Position numbers and translations under genes: made by a program. Positions 52,101 to 60,031 of a stretch of DNA of 64,000 bases are shown here, piece after piece. The first letter of the stretch is position 1. Every line of letters begins with the position of its first letter. This stretch comes from Lachnospiraceae bacterium (GTDB lineage: Bacteria; Bacillota; Clostridia; Lachnospirales; Lachnospiraceae). The DNA lies in contig WRLH01000010.1 in the NCBI GenBank assembly GCA_009777715.1, forward strand, positions 23,920 through 87,919. The letters run 5' to 3'. Under the pieces are notes generated by a model. That model did not search any database. It was not told the DNA's origin and worked only from the letters and a program-made list of their open reading frames with translations.

Positions 52101-52239
52101 GCGGGCCGTCATAAAAAATAACTTCCCCTTTGCTTTTCTGTAATGATTTTTCAAAAATCTCCTGATCTTTCCAGAAGCTTAAAATATCACCTTGGATTTT
52201 CGCTAGATCCGGTTTTGAACTAAATTCAGTATATCCCAT
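49117..52239 (-). CDS. ileS: Isoleucyl-tRNA synthetase
   Basis: 1040 aa class I synthetase. The HIGH-type motif appears as PTGKPHHGTVL near residue 50, the editing domain has TTPWTLPSN, and KMSKS appears as DGKKLSKSSQ; the last part is an anticodon-binding region. Length and sequence are of the longer, eukaryotic-like IleRS2 type, which in known cases tolerates mupirocin (inference). The leader has a simple promoter and no T box that I can find, unlike most Firmicute ileS genes. GGAG lies seven bases before the start. Confidence 0.96.
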   Translation of the reverse strand: MGYTEFSSKPDLAKIQGDILSFWKDQEIFEKSLQKSKGEVIFYDGPPFPTGKPHHGTVLVSFIKDMIARYHTMQGFSVPRVWGWDCHGLPIENQAEKKLGVTDKSEIEKSIGIGLFNDTCHEIVAGNDDAWRAYVEQMARWVDYDGAYKTMNVTFMESVMWAFKQCYEKGLIYRDYRVAPYCCQCETSLSISDTRESDSTRPRQDRWVVAQFKSELEIDGMPVYFVAWTTTPWTLPSNMALALGSEIDYAYVRLQDRVIIACESTLHNFPKIFGEKPDIIKRSKGKELAGQRYSPLFPYFSNKKADGAFTIIEADFIDSNEGLGIVHIAPAFGEDDYWACKKALIPLVNPVDSKGRFMETVSDFFSEENPKTVIEWNSDIIRFMYANQLALDDGTIEHNYPHCWRCRNPLIYKALDAWYFSIESIKDRLLALNEEINWVPEAVKHGRFGKWLENARDWNISRNRYWSTPMPVWECEACHNRTVLGSIEEIYEKSGVKLTNLHRQYMDEVAFACDCGGTMRRIPEVLDCWFESGSVPFAQKHYPFENKEWFESHFPSDFIVEYTGQIRCWFYYLHVLSTALFDKPAFKNCLVHGTVLAKDGKKLSKSSQNYTDPMELMQTYGTDSFRLYMYQTNAMLVGDLLFDETGLKDALQQIILPFWNAHNFFTSYANIDGYHNNNAAAPQSDNLLDHWVLAKLYETGERITGQMDNYQINRYVENITSMLDGLTNWYIRRSRRRFWGVGLTEDKKSAYDTLYYTLVAISKLLAPVAPIISESIYKNLTADASVHLTSWPEIPQEFCNPGLLARMEMVQNIVYLARSVRNKNQVKNRQPLKSVHIAVSGKNLAEMVADFKNVIAEELNVKEVNFVDDVSEIADIKYFPNFEVIRSKYPKQMANIIKAVKAGAFESSDSFVKISIDAKVESFDPDVVYADYQAKDGLYIASDNGLVVSLDLTITKELKEEGIAREIVRNIQDARKQAGYEIMDRIIVSLDGFAPAAWGDYIASETLAQFGTVETPDISITLTDDGEKDIIIKIKAVDKA

Positions 52240-52276
52240 TAAATTTCTCCATTGCTAAAATTGACTCGACTTATAA

Positions 52277-52305
52277 AGTCTACCACTTAAAAGAGATTTT
52301 TTCAA
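52277..52305 (-). promoter_or_regulatory. ileS promoter
   Basis: Minus strand TTGAAA (52300-52305), 17-bp spacer, TAGACT (52277-52282). Confidence 0.6.
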
Positions 52306-52394
52306 GAGAACTTTCCTAAAAAAACCGCTATCCAGCTAATTTTGCGTTCGCCAAGATAACGGTCATTTTAGTTATGGAATTTTAATAAAAGAAC

Positions 52395-53045
52395 CTAATC
52401 CTCCAATAGCTCCAGCTTGCTTACTGAAACTTCATAAGCAACCCGCTTATTAACTTGGTCTTCCGCGATTTTTTTCATGTACTCGCGGCTCTGGATGCGG
52501 CCCCAGATGGCACAACGCTCCCCGACAATGAACCCGCTGGCATAGCGGGCATTACGCCCCCAGCAGATACAGGGTATGTAATCGGATTTCCCATAGGGAC
52601 GGTTGACCGCAAGCAACAAGTCGGCGATTTCGCGCCCAAGCGGTGTTTTCCGATAAATCGGCTCCTTACAAATATAACCGTCAAGGTAAATCTGATTAGT
52701 TTGCGTATTTTCCTCAATGCCATCAATGAAATCGATTTCACGGGCAAAAACACTTAAAACTAATTTATTCCTTCTTTCTTCATGACGGTTGTAAGAACGG
52801 AATTGGCCGGAGACGACGATATATTGCCCTTTAAAGTCCTGGTCTACGTTAACTAAGCGTTCCGATACCATTAAAGGAATGATATCATTTGAATCGCTAA
52901 GGCGTTCGACCCTGACTTCGACCATATAAAATCCCTCGCCGAAAATTTCATGGCTAAATTCAAAGTCACCTAGAATTTCACCCATGATTACTACTTGATT
53001 GTTCTCGATTGCTGTGTTGTCGCAGTTTTTTACCTTATCTGACAT
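52395..53045 (-). CDS. Two-OB-fold single-stranded DNA-binding-like protein
   Basis: 216 aa. Two consecutive OB-fold units are seen: residues about 15-110 (VVIMGEILGDFEFSHE; FKGQYIVVSGQFRSYN) and 115-212 (NQIYLDGYICKEPIYRKTPLG; IPCICWGRNARYAS; VGERCAIWGRIQSREY). The second has the SSB strand pattern, including the W/G core. No acidic SSB C-terminal tail is obvious, though LELLED ends the chain. The double arrangement is known from Lachnospiraceae SSB-like proteins (recollection). It is likely an accessory rather than the main SSB. Confidence 0.82.
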   Translation of the reverse strand: MSDKVKNCDNTAIENNQVVIMGEILGDFEFSHEIFGEGFYMVEVRVERLSDSNDIIPLMVSERLVNVDQDFKGQYIVVSGQFRSYNRHEERRNKLVLSVFAREIDFIDGIEENTQTNQIYLDGYICKEPIYRKTPLGREIADLLLAVNRPYGKSDYIPCICWGRNARYASGFIVGERCAIWGRIQSREYMKKIAEDQVNKRVAYEVSVSKLELLED

Positions 53046-53152
53046 AACTGTTCTCCCTTCTTAAAAAAGAATTTTTTCCTGCATTTTTATTTTTCACGCT
53101 ACTAGTAAAATTATATTCGCGGAAATTTTATTAATAACTGTTATTCATCGCA

Positions 53153-55483
53153 TTAATCCATAAACTCCTCAATCCTCATTTTTGCCCCATTTGTCTTTAC
53201 TGTAATTGCCCCGCTTTCATATGTTATGTAAACCATCGCGCCAATCTCCGCCAGACGCTCCATCAAGTCCCGGTGCGGGTGGCCGTAAGAGTTTAAATAC
53301 CCGGCTGAAATAATCGCGTATTTGGGCTTAGTTAATTCAAGGAACTCCTTACTAGTTGAGTTTCGCGAACCGTGATGGGCGACATTTAGCATTGTCAGGC
53401 CCGCCGCCAAGTTTTGATCCGCGATGTGCTTTTCCATCTCCCGTTCGCCTTTCCCCTCAACGTCCCCGGTCAGAAGCAAGGAAAACTCGCCATAGTTAAG
53501 CAGCAAGACGGTTGAAAATTCATTTGATAATGAATATTCATTTGCCGATGAGTTGGGCAAAGCTTTAGGAGCAACTGGATTCAGGCAATAAAACTTTATC
53601 CTTTCTTTTTTATCCGCAATAATGCTTTGCCCCCGCCCGATATAAACCGTTTTGATTCCTGCTGCCTGGGCAATATTTTCAAGGTTCTTAAATTCATCAT
53701 CCTTAGCGTCAGCTGCGATATCAGGCAAAATCAAGCTGTTTATTTTTATCCCGCCATAATCCATTTTTGCTGCCAATTCGGGAAACGCGGAATAATGGTC
53801 CGAATGCGGGTGGGTGATAAACCAGCCATCAAGGCGGCTTACCCCTTGGGATTTTAAGAATGGCAAAATCCGGTAATCGCCAACGCTATCCACGGTATTT
53901 GAGCCGCCATCGATTAGGTAGTAGCGGCGGTCCGGGGTGGCGATGAAAATTGCCTCGCCCTGGCCGACATCAAGGAAAGTAATCGTAAGGCCATCGGGAG
54001 CCCGGTATAGCAAAACTAAAATCGCCAGCAATAATATCAAAAAGCGGAAGCCCGGCTTTAGCATTTTGTGGGCAAAAACAATAAATAGCAAAGCCAAACC
54101 GTAAACAACGACCTGCCAGCTCTCTGGCTTACCAACGATTAGGCTGTTATAAGCCAGATTATCAAAAAAGGTGCAAGCCAATTCATAAAAATCAAGGATC
54201 AAACCCGGAATAATTGCCATAATACCTGCGGCTGGTACGGATAATATTCCCATGGTCATTACTATTATACCACCTGTCACAACAAAAGTCATCGGGGGAA
54301 TGATAATAATGTTCAAAACAATTGAAAACAGCGGAAATTCATAGTAAAAAATAAAATAAACTGGCAAAGTGACCACCGAAATCATCACACAGGTAAGAAA
54401 AGCGTCCTTTAATTTGGCAAGCGGCGATATCCGCCTTAAGCCGGGATATTTGCGGAAATACTTCACTTTTAAACGCTCATTATATGGGCCAAAGCGGGCT
54501 GGCTTTTTCCCGTCAGGCGGTTTTGGTTCTATTTTTTTATATTTCATCACCGGGACAAATAATCCGATTGCAAGCACCGCCAGAAAGGAAAAAAGGAAAC
54601 CGCTGTGATAAAGATATAGGGGCTGTTCGATTAAAAGCAGGACCGCCGCGATTGCAAGGGCGGTCAATAAATCATAAGACCGCTTTAGGACCCCGGCCGC
54701 CATCCTAAGCGCAAACATCATGATGGCGCGAAACGATGAAGCACTCATATTAGTCATAATTCCATAGCTTACCATCAAGGCGATTGCCAGCGGGGCCGCC
54801 AGAAAGATTGGCACGGCAATCCGGCGGATTAATTTATAGAATCCCACCCCGATAATTGAGATATGCAAGCCGGAAATCGTCAAGATGTGGATGATTCCAT
54901 TTCGCTGAAATAAGGCTTTTAATTCGGCATCGGTCTGGCTTCTTTCGCCTAACAGCATTGCCCTCATTGTTCCGGCATTAACTTCCGAAAAAGAATCATC
55001 AAGTATTTTGGCAAAAACTTTTTTAAGCCGATAAAGAGCTTCATGGTACTGGCTATATTTTTTTGCCGCGGCGATAATTTCAGCATTATAAAGACGGAAA
55101 TCGGTTTTTAAAATTTGATAAAACTCCTCCGCCCCAAACTGGCCGGGATTGGTGGCCCGGTCAAATGCCTTAAGCCTGCCCGTCATTTTAACAACGCTGC
55201 CCATCATCGGTTCATTTTTTAGGTCATTTACGTAACAGATGATTTTGCCATCTGCTTTAAACGCCTTATTTTGCGCTTCGGCATGGCCAAGGGGCTGGAT
55301 TGTAACCAGCAATATTTCACCCCGCTCCAAAGTGCGTAATTCTTTATTTACTACTTTTCCAATCACGCTAATTTCTTCCCATTCCCACGCGGAAAAATCT
55401 GGGGGCGGAATTTTGATGGTTTGCAGGACAATAAAGCAAACGAAAACAAAGATAACACAGATAAAAGCTAAGATTCTACGCAA
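53153..55483 (-). CDS. comEC: DNA internalisation competence protein ComEC/Rec2
   Basis: 776 aa: an N-terminal DUF4131-like OB region (to about 170), the multi-span Competence domain starting with HILTISGLHISIIGVG, and a C-terminal metallo-beta-lactamase domain with THPHSDHYSAF (HxHxDH). It forms the channel and possibly the nuclease for single-strand DNA uptake. The start is TTG with AGGAG six bases upstream. A comEA-like gene is 3 kb away, suggesting a natural transformation or uptake set. Confidence 0.95.
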   Translation of the reverse strand: MRRILAFICVIFVFVCFIVLQTIKIPPPDFSAWEWEEISVIGKVVNKELRTLERGEILLVTIQPLGHAEAQNKAFKADGKIICYVNDLKNEPMMGSVVKMTGRLKAFDRATNPGQFGAEEFYQILKTDFRLYNAEIIAAAKKYSQYHEALYRLKKVFAKILDDSFSEVNAGTMRAMLLGERSQTDAELKALFQRNGIIHILTISGLHISIIGVGFYKLIRRIAVPIFLAAPLAIALMVSYGIMTNMSASSFRAIMMFALRMAAGVLKRSYDLLTALAIAAVLLLIEQPLYLYHSGFLFSFLAVLAIGLFVPVMKYKKIEPKPPDGKKPARFGPYNERLKVKYFRKYPGLRRISPLAKLKDAFLTCVMISVVTLPVYFIFYYEFPLFSIVLNIIIIPPMTFVVTGGIIVMTMGILSVPAAGIMAIIPGLILDFYELACTFFDNLAYNSLIVGKPESWQVVVYGLALLFIVFAHKMLKPGFRFLILLLAILVLLYRAPDGLTITFLDVGQGEAIFIATPDRRYYLIDGGSNTVDSVGDYRILPFLKSQGVSRLDGWFITHPHSDHYSAFPELAAKMDYGGIKINSLILPDIAADAKDDEFKNLENIAQAAGIKTVYIGRGQSIIADKKERIKFYCLNPVAPKALPNSSANEYSLSNEFSTVLLLNYGEFSLLLTGDVEGKGEREMEKHIADQNLAAGLTMLNVAHHGSRNSTSKEFLELTKPKYAIISAGYLNSYGHPHRDLMERLAEIGAMVYITYESGAITVKTNGAKMRIEEFMD

Positions 55484-55535
55484 GAAATACTCCTAGATTG
55501 CTAGATTTGATTATTGAGATGAGCCAAGGGATGTG

Positions 55536-56477
55536 CTAATCCACAATATCCAGATTCCGTTCAAAGACTGTTGCCAGATTCATTGTTTCGAAGATAACCA
55601 TTGTTTCACCATTAATTGAAATCCGGACACGGTTGATATTTGGCAGCTCGACCAAAGAATTGGTTATCGAAAAAATCACCATTTCGCCATTTATTCCGGG
55701 CAGTTGCTGAAGAAAATTTTCATCAAGGTTTACATAACAAGTGCCGTCCGTGGTCGTAACACCCAAAAGCCGGGTGGCCGGGTTTATCGTGGCCCAATAA
55801 TTTTCCGTCTCTTCCGGGCCGCCAATCAAGGTTTCCATGACCAATTTCTCAATCGCAGTATTGCTATGGTAGACGACATCATTTCGGTTCACGGCTTTTA
55901 AGCTTTCGCCATTTTCATCAGCAAAATAAAGGCGCAAATTGGTCCTTGCATAAGCATTAAGCTCATTCCCGACATTCGCGATAAACATATCGGCATTCAT
56001 CGGGCCAACGATATTGCCAGTCCCGTCAATAAGCGGCTCGCCGCGAATCGTCATAATAATATTGTCGATTCCATTTACTTGGCTTAAAGTCCGGACAATC
56101 GAAGCCCTGACCAAAATTTCTGTAATAATCGGCTGGTTATTATAGTGGTCATTAAAATCCAAGGTGATTCTCCCATTGGCAATCTCGTAATCCAGCAGTA
56201 AAAATGCTCCCGCCAAAGGGCTTTTATATTCAAGCTTTTCCGAAATTGTCCCCAGCAGGAAAATAAGCTCTGCGACCTGCATTGCAATATCATCACTTTC
56301 AGTCCGGTATTCGCGGGCAAGAATGCCTGTTTCTTCATTATTTATATAATAAATAAAAAAGCTATTGGCATGGCCATCATTATTTCCGGAACAAGCCGGA
56401 ACAGCAAATAAAACTAAAAGACACATGATTGGGGTAAATATTTTAAATGTTTTTAGTCTTTTGACTTTACTTTTCAT
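55536..56477 (-). CDS. GerMN-domain lipoprotein
   Basis: 313 aa: signal with lipobox VPAC, followed by two GerMN modules (about 45-160 and 175-300). The second contains AIEKLVMETLIGGP and the sequence GTCYVNLDENFLQQ typical of the domain. GerM is needed for spore germination and engulfment in B. subtilis; other GerMN lipoproteins sit downstream of two-component kinases as here. The gene lies 9 bp after the kinase, so they form one unit. Confidence 0.9.
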   Translation of the reverse strand: MKSKVKRLKTFKIFTPIMCLLVLFAVPACSGNNDGHANSFFIYYINNEETGILAREYRTESDDIAMQVAELIFLLGTISEKLEYKSPLAGAFLLLDYEIANGRITLDFNDHYNNQPIITEILVRASIVRTLSQVNGIDNIIMTIRGEPLIDGTGNIVGPMNADMFIANVGNELNAYARTNLRLYFADENGESLKAVNRNDVVYHSNTAIEKLVMETLIGGPEETENYWATINPATRLLGVTTTDGTCYVNLDENFLQQLPGINGEMVIFSITNSLVELPNINRVRISINGETMVIFETMNLATVFERNLDIVD

Positions 56478-56486
56478 ATCCGTCCT

Positions 56487-57968
56487 TTACTTTGTAATAT
56501 AATTTAGCGGTATTTTGACCGTAAATATTGTTCCCTCGCCGAGGGTGCTTGCGACGTTGATTGTCCCCATATGAAGCATGACGGCATTTTTCGTAATCGC
56601 AAGGCCAAGGCCAGTCCCGGCAATCTCCCTTGAGTGTGATTTGTCAACCCGGTAAAACCGCTCAAAAATGCGGTCAACTGTATCTTCTGGGATTCCGTTG
56701 CCTGTATCTTTAACTTCAATCGTAAAAAACTGATGATCCGCATTAATTGTCACCGTCACCGTGCCCTGCTCTTTATTGTATTTTATCGCATTCTCAATCA
56801 AGTTGGTCAGAATCAAGGAAATTTTCACCTCGTCGGCAACGGCGATTACTTCCCTGGTGCTTTCTAATACTAATTCAATATCTTTTTTGCGGGCAATTGG
56901 CCGGAGGCGTTTTAAAACGATTTCCGTTAAGGCATTGATGTCAACGATTCCGATATTTAGTAATGCTGCTGACTTGTCCATTTTGACTAACGTAAGCAGG
57001 TCATTGATTATTTTGTCCTCGCGTTCAATCTCGGCGGCAATATCAACCAAAAACTCATGGTATATCTCGACCGGAACATCATTTTGGGTAATCAGCGAAT
57101 CTGCCAAAACTTTCATTGATGTAATTGGCGTTTTAAGCTCGTGCGAAACATTCGAAACAAATTCATTACGTGAATCGTCAATTACTTTCATTCGTTTCAG
57201 CAATTGGTTAAAAGCGTCAAGAATATGCTCCGTCTCCGTGTAATCGGTAACGGTAATCGGCTCATCAAATAAACCTTCTTTTACTTGGCTGATTGCCCTT
57301 GTGACCCGGTCAAAAGGGATAACCAAGATGTTTGCGCCAATTATGGCAATCGCAATTAACAGGAAAAATAATATTGTTTCAACGATAGCAGATTTTCGCG
57401 CAAGAATTTCGCGGGTTGTATTAATAGAGTCACTAGAAACGCTCGTCAGAATCACGCCGTGGATTATTTCTGTCCCCTCCGGAATCTCAGGGCTTGCGTT
57501 TAGGGCGCTTACGGTTTCAATAATCGGGGTGACTATTTCGATATAGCGGTTAGCCTGGTCATAATTTGAAAGATTCGCCCCCCTAAGGCCCCTGATTACT
57601 TGCTCGGAAACAATTGATTTTCCCTCAATCAGATTGTAAGTATCTTTGATTACCCGCAACGCGCCATTAATGACTAAGATTCGCCCGTCATAAAGGTTTG
57701 CCATTTGGTTAAGCTCGGCGTTTACTATTTCCGAAGAGCTGTCAAGCAGATAATTATACTTAATCAGATGGTCGGCGATAATTTTTAGCTGGTTTTGGAC
57801 ATCGGAACGGCGGACATCTATCCCGCGGTCTTCATAGCTTGCGATTGTCGCATACCGCATAATGGCACTGGGGATAAATCCAATCAAGAAAATAATCACA
57901 AATAGACGGGCGCGTAAGCTCCTTAACCACTTGAAACGTAATAGTATTTTTTTTGATGCTTCCCGCAT
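56487..57968 (-). CDS. Membrane sensor histidine kinase (WalK/PhoR/ResE type)
   Basis: About 493 aa from ATG 57968. Two transmembrane segments (about 18-38 and 195-220) flank an extracytoplasmic sensor domain. HAMP-like linker, HisKA with NVSHELKTPITSMK, N box LTNLIENAIKYN, and GTGLGLAITKNAV follow. It pairs with the OmpR-type regulator 32 bp upstream. The frame is open for 20 more codons, but they overlap the regulator gene and have no ribosome site. Confidence 0.94.
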   Translation of the reverse strand: MREASKKILLRFKWLRSLRARLFVIIFLIGFIPSAIMRYATIASYEDRGIDVRRSDVQNQLKIIADHLIKYNYLLDSSSEIVNAELNQMANLYDGRILVINGALRVIKDTYNLIEGKSIVSEQVIRGLRGANLSNYDQANRYIEIVTPIIETVSALNASPEIPEGTEIIHGVILTSVSSDSINTTREILARKSAIVETILFFLLIAIAIIGANILVIPFDRVTRAISQVKEGLFDEPITVTDYTETEHILDAFNQLLKRMKVIDDSRNEFVSNVSHELKTPITSMKVLADSLITQNDVPVEIYHEFLVDIAAEIEREDKIINDLLTLVKMDKSAALLNIGIVDINALTEIVLKRLRPIARKKDIELVLESTREVIAVADEVKISLILTNLIENAIKYNKEQGTVTVTINADHQFFTIEVKDTGNGIPEDTVDRIFERFYRVDKSHSREIAGTGLGLAITKNAVMLHMGTINVASTLGEGTIFTVKIPLNYITK

Positions 57969-58000
57969 ATTAATTCCATCTATTAATCTATATATAGCTG

Positions 58001-58687
58001 TTAAGCAAAGTAGTACCCAACGCCCCATTTTGTCCTGACATAGCGGGGGTCACTTGGGTTTTCTTCGATTTTTTCACGAAGCCGCCGGACATGGACGTCA
58101 ACCGTCCGGACATCACCGGGATAATCAGAACCCCAAATTATTTTAAGCAGATTCTCGCGGCTATAAACTTTGTTCGGATTAAGGATAAGAAGCTCTAAGA
58201 CTTCGAACTCTTTGGCGGTTAGGTTTGTTTCTTTTTCTTTTATATATGTCCGGCGGCTTTCCGGGTCAAGGCGGACATCGCCATTTTCGATAATTGACAA
58301 ATTCTTTGCTTCTTTTCCCTTTGGCGCCATCCTTCTCATGATGGCCTTAAGCCGGGCTTTGACTTCGAGAATGTTAAATGGCTTGGTGATATAGTCGTCA
58401 GCACCATACTCAAGTCCCAAAATCTTGTCCATGTCATCACCCTTTGCGGTCAGCATTACAATCGGGACGCTGGAAAAATCGCGAATCTGCTGGCAAACCT
58501 CAAAGCCATTAATCTTTGGGAGCATAATATCCAAAAGGATTGCATCGTATGTATTATCTTTTGCCAGCTTTAATGCCTCTTCGCCGTCATAAGCACAATC
58601 AACCTCCATTCCGTCCTGCTCAAGGCTGAAACGGATGCCTTTTACGATTAACTTTTCGTCATCAACTACCAAAACCCTTTTCGCCAC
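58001..58687 (-). CDS. OmpR/PhoB-family response regulator
   Basis: 228 aa: receiver RVLVVDDEKLIVKGI, Asp in AILLDIMLPKINGF, Thr/Lys sites (MLTAKGDD, YITKPFNI). A winged-helix DNA-binding domain follows (NLTAKEFEVLELLILNPNKVYSRENLL, DVHVRRLREKIEE). The start is set at GTG 58687 (VAKRVLVVDDE), because family members begin there; a TTG 36 bases upstream keeps the frame but overlaps the previous gene. It acts with the kinase encoded next. Confidence 0.94.
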   Translation of the reverse strand: MAKRVLVVDDEKLIVKGIRFSLEQDGMEVDCAYDGEEALKLAKDNTYDAILLDIMLPKINGFEVCQQIRDFSSVPIVMLTAKGDDMDKILGLEYGADDYITKPFNILEVKARLKAIMRRMAPKGKEAKNLSIIENGDVRLDPESRRTYIKEKETNLTAKEFEVLELLILNPNKVYSRENLLKIIWGSDYPGDVRTVDVHVRRLREKIEENPSDPRYVRTKWGVGYYFA

Positions 58688-58710
58688 TTTGAAACCCAGC
58701 CCTTTCAATT

Positions 58711-59376
58711 TTAATCCACACAAATTTTATCTTTTATCCGGCTAAATACCGCGTCTTTAATGCCAGTTATTTTCATGATGTCTTCGATAACAGCAAATTT
58801 GCCTTTTTCTTCACGGTATGAAATAATGCTTTCTGCTTTTGCTTTGCCAATCCCCGGCAAGGTCATTAAGATGTCGTAAGGGGCGGTATTGATATTGACC
58901 AAGTCAGTCAATGACGGGCTAGCTCCAGCTTCAAGATAACCATCTTTTTCGCTAATCCAGAAATTCGCTTGTAAATCATGAAAATCAGCTTCAAAAGCAG
59001 CCATTTTCTCCGCCATTTCTTCCTTTGTTGGTATTTGGATTTTGCTTCCGTCAATTGCCTCCATCGCCAGATTGACTGCATCGGCCGCCGCGTCATCGGT
59101 AAAGCCCCCGGCAAGGCTAAGGACTTCAAATATCCGGCTGCCGCTGGCTATCTCATAAACTCCCGGATTCACAACCGCACCGCAAATATGGACAAAGCAG
59201 GATAAATCTGGTTCTGCTTCGGGGATGGCCAGAGCAGGTTCTGCCAATCCGTCTTGTTCTTCATCGGATATATCTTGGCCGGAAAGCAAGTCAATCTCAT
59301 ATTTGCTCGCATTACAGGCAGACAAACAGATGGCACAGCAAAATAGAAGTAGAATTATATTAAGTTTTATGTTCAT
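58711..59376 (-). CDS. ComEA-like lipoprotein (SLBB plus helix-hairpin-helix)
   Basis: 221 aa from ATG 59376 (AAAGGG upstream): signal with lipobox CLSAC, an SLBB-like module (VHICGAVVNPGVYEIASGS, residues about 63-82 onward) and a C-terminal double helix-hairpin-helix (LVNINTAPYDILMTLPGIGKAKAE...). ComEA is the DNA receptor of natural transformation; here it is lipid-anchored rather than by a helix. Between the two domains is an acidic spacer that is longer than usual. It is placed ahead of the two-component system. Confidence 0.9.
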   Translation of the reverse strand: MNIKLNIILLLFCCAICLSACNASKYEIDLLSGQDISDEEQDGLAEPALAIPEAEPDLSCFVHICGAVVNPGVYEIASGSRIFEVLSLAGGFTDDAAADAVNLAMEAIDGSKIQIPTKEEMAEKMAAFEADFHDLQANFWISEKDGYLEAGASPSLTDLVNINTAPYDILMTLPGIGKAKAESIISYREEKGKFAVIEDIMKITGIKDAVFSRIKDKICVD

Positions 59377-59455
59377 TTTTCCCTTTCCGCTTAGCAAAAA
59401 GGAAACACCCTTATAGATTATTGTAAAGTAAAAAAACAAGCTTGACAAGAGGGAA

Positions 59456-59887
59456 TTATTTATATTTGAAAATAATCAAGCCCGCAATCGAAACCGCGAT
59501 TCCGATAATCTTGCGCCATTCAAATGCTTGCCTTTCCACGCCGAATAAGCCCAGCATTTCAATCAGATAAGCAACCGCAATCTGACAAATGACAATGAAC
59601 AAAACCGCCCGGGCCGGCCCTAGCATTTCCATGCTCCGGATAACGGTAATCGTAATAAATGCCCCTATCGCTCCGCCAAGGAGCATATATCTTGGCTCGA
59701 CCTTTGTTAATGCGCCAAATGACGAACGGTCAGTCATCACCCACGCAAAAAGGCAGACAATCAAGGCGGTAAATTGAACAAATGCGCTAGTGACCCAAAT
59801 GCTAGATGATTTTGTCACCTGAGTATTAAAAACACCTTGGACGCTCATTAAAGCACCAGATAATAGAGCAATTAAAAAGCCTAACAT
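59456..59887 (-). CDS. DMT-superfamily transporter, YdcZ/DUF606 type
   Basis: 143 aa with five hydrophobic helices. It starts MLGFLIALLSGALMSVQGVFN, the family's repeat signature (N-terminal Gln-Gly-xx-N), followed by GGAIGAFITI and later GIAVSIAGLIIF. Members are small drug/metabolite-type exporters that may work as pairs; only one gene is here. GGAGG precedes the start. Confidence 0.9.
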   Translation of the reverse strand: MLGFLIALLSGALMSVQGVFNTQVTKSSSIWVTSAFVQFTALIVCLFAWVMTDRSSFGALTKVEPRYMLLGGAIGAFITITVIRSMEMLGPARAVLFIVICQIAVAYLIEMLGLFGVERQAFEWRKIIGIAVSIAGLIIFKYK

Positions 59888-60031
59888 GACAATACCTCCA
59901 CAAACAGTTCACAAACAGTTCCAGAAATTGCAAATTACGCCACCGACTAAACGCAAGATTTCAAGGCTTAATCGCTTAGCATTATTCCTTGGGAACTGTT
60001 TCAAGTATTGCCATTTTTTTACTGGCTTATT

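Noticed and set aside
59900..60001. Inverted and direct copies of ACAAACAGTTC near the YdcZ and solute-binding genes
   Set aside because: The repeat arms are short (10-11 bp) and 70 bp apart without T runs; too weak to assign a function.
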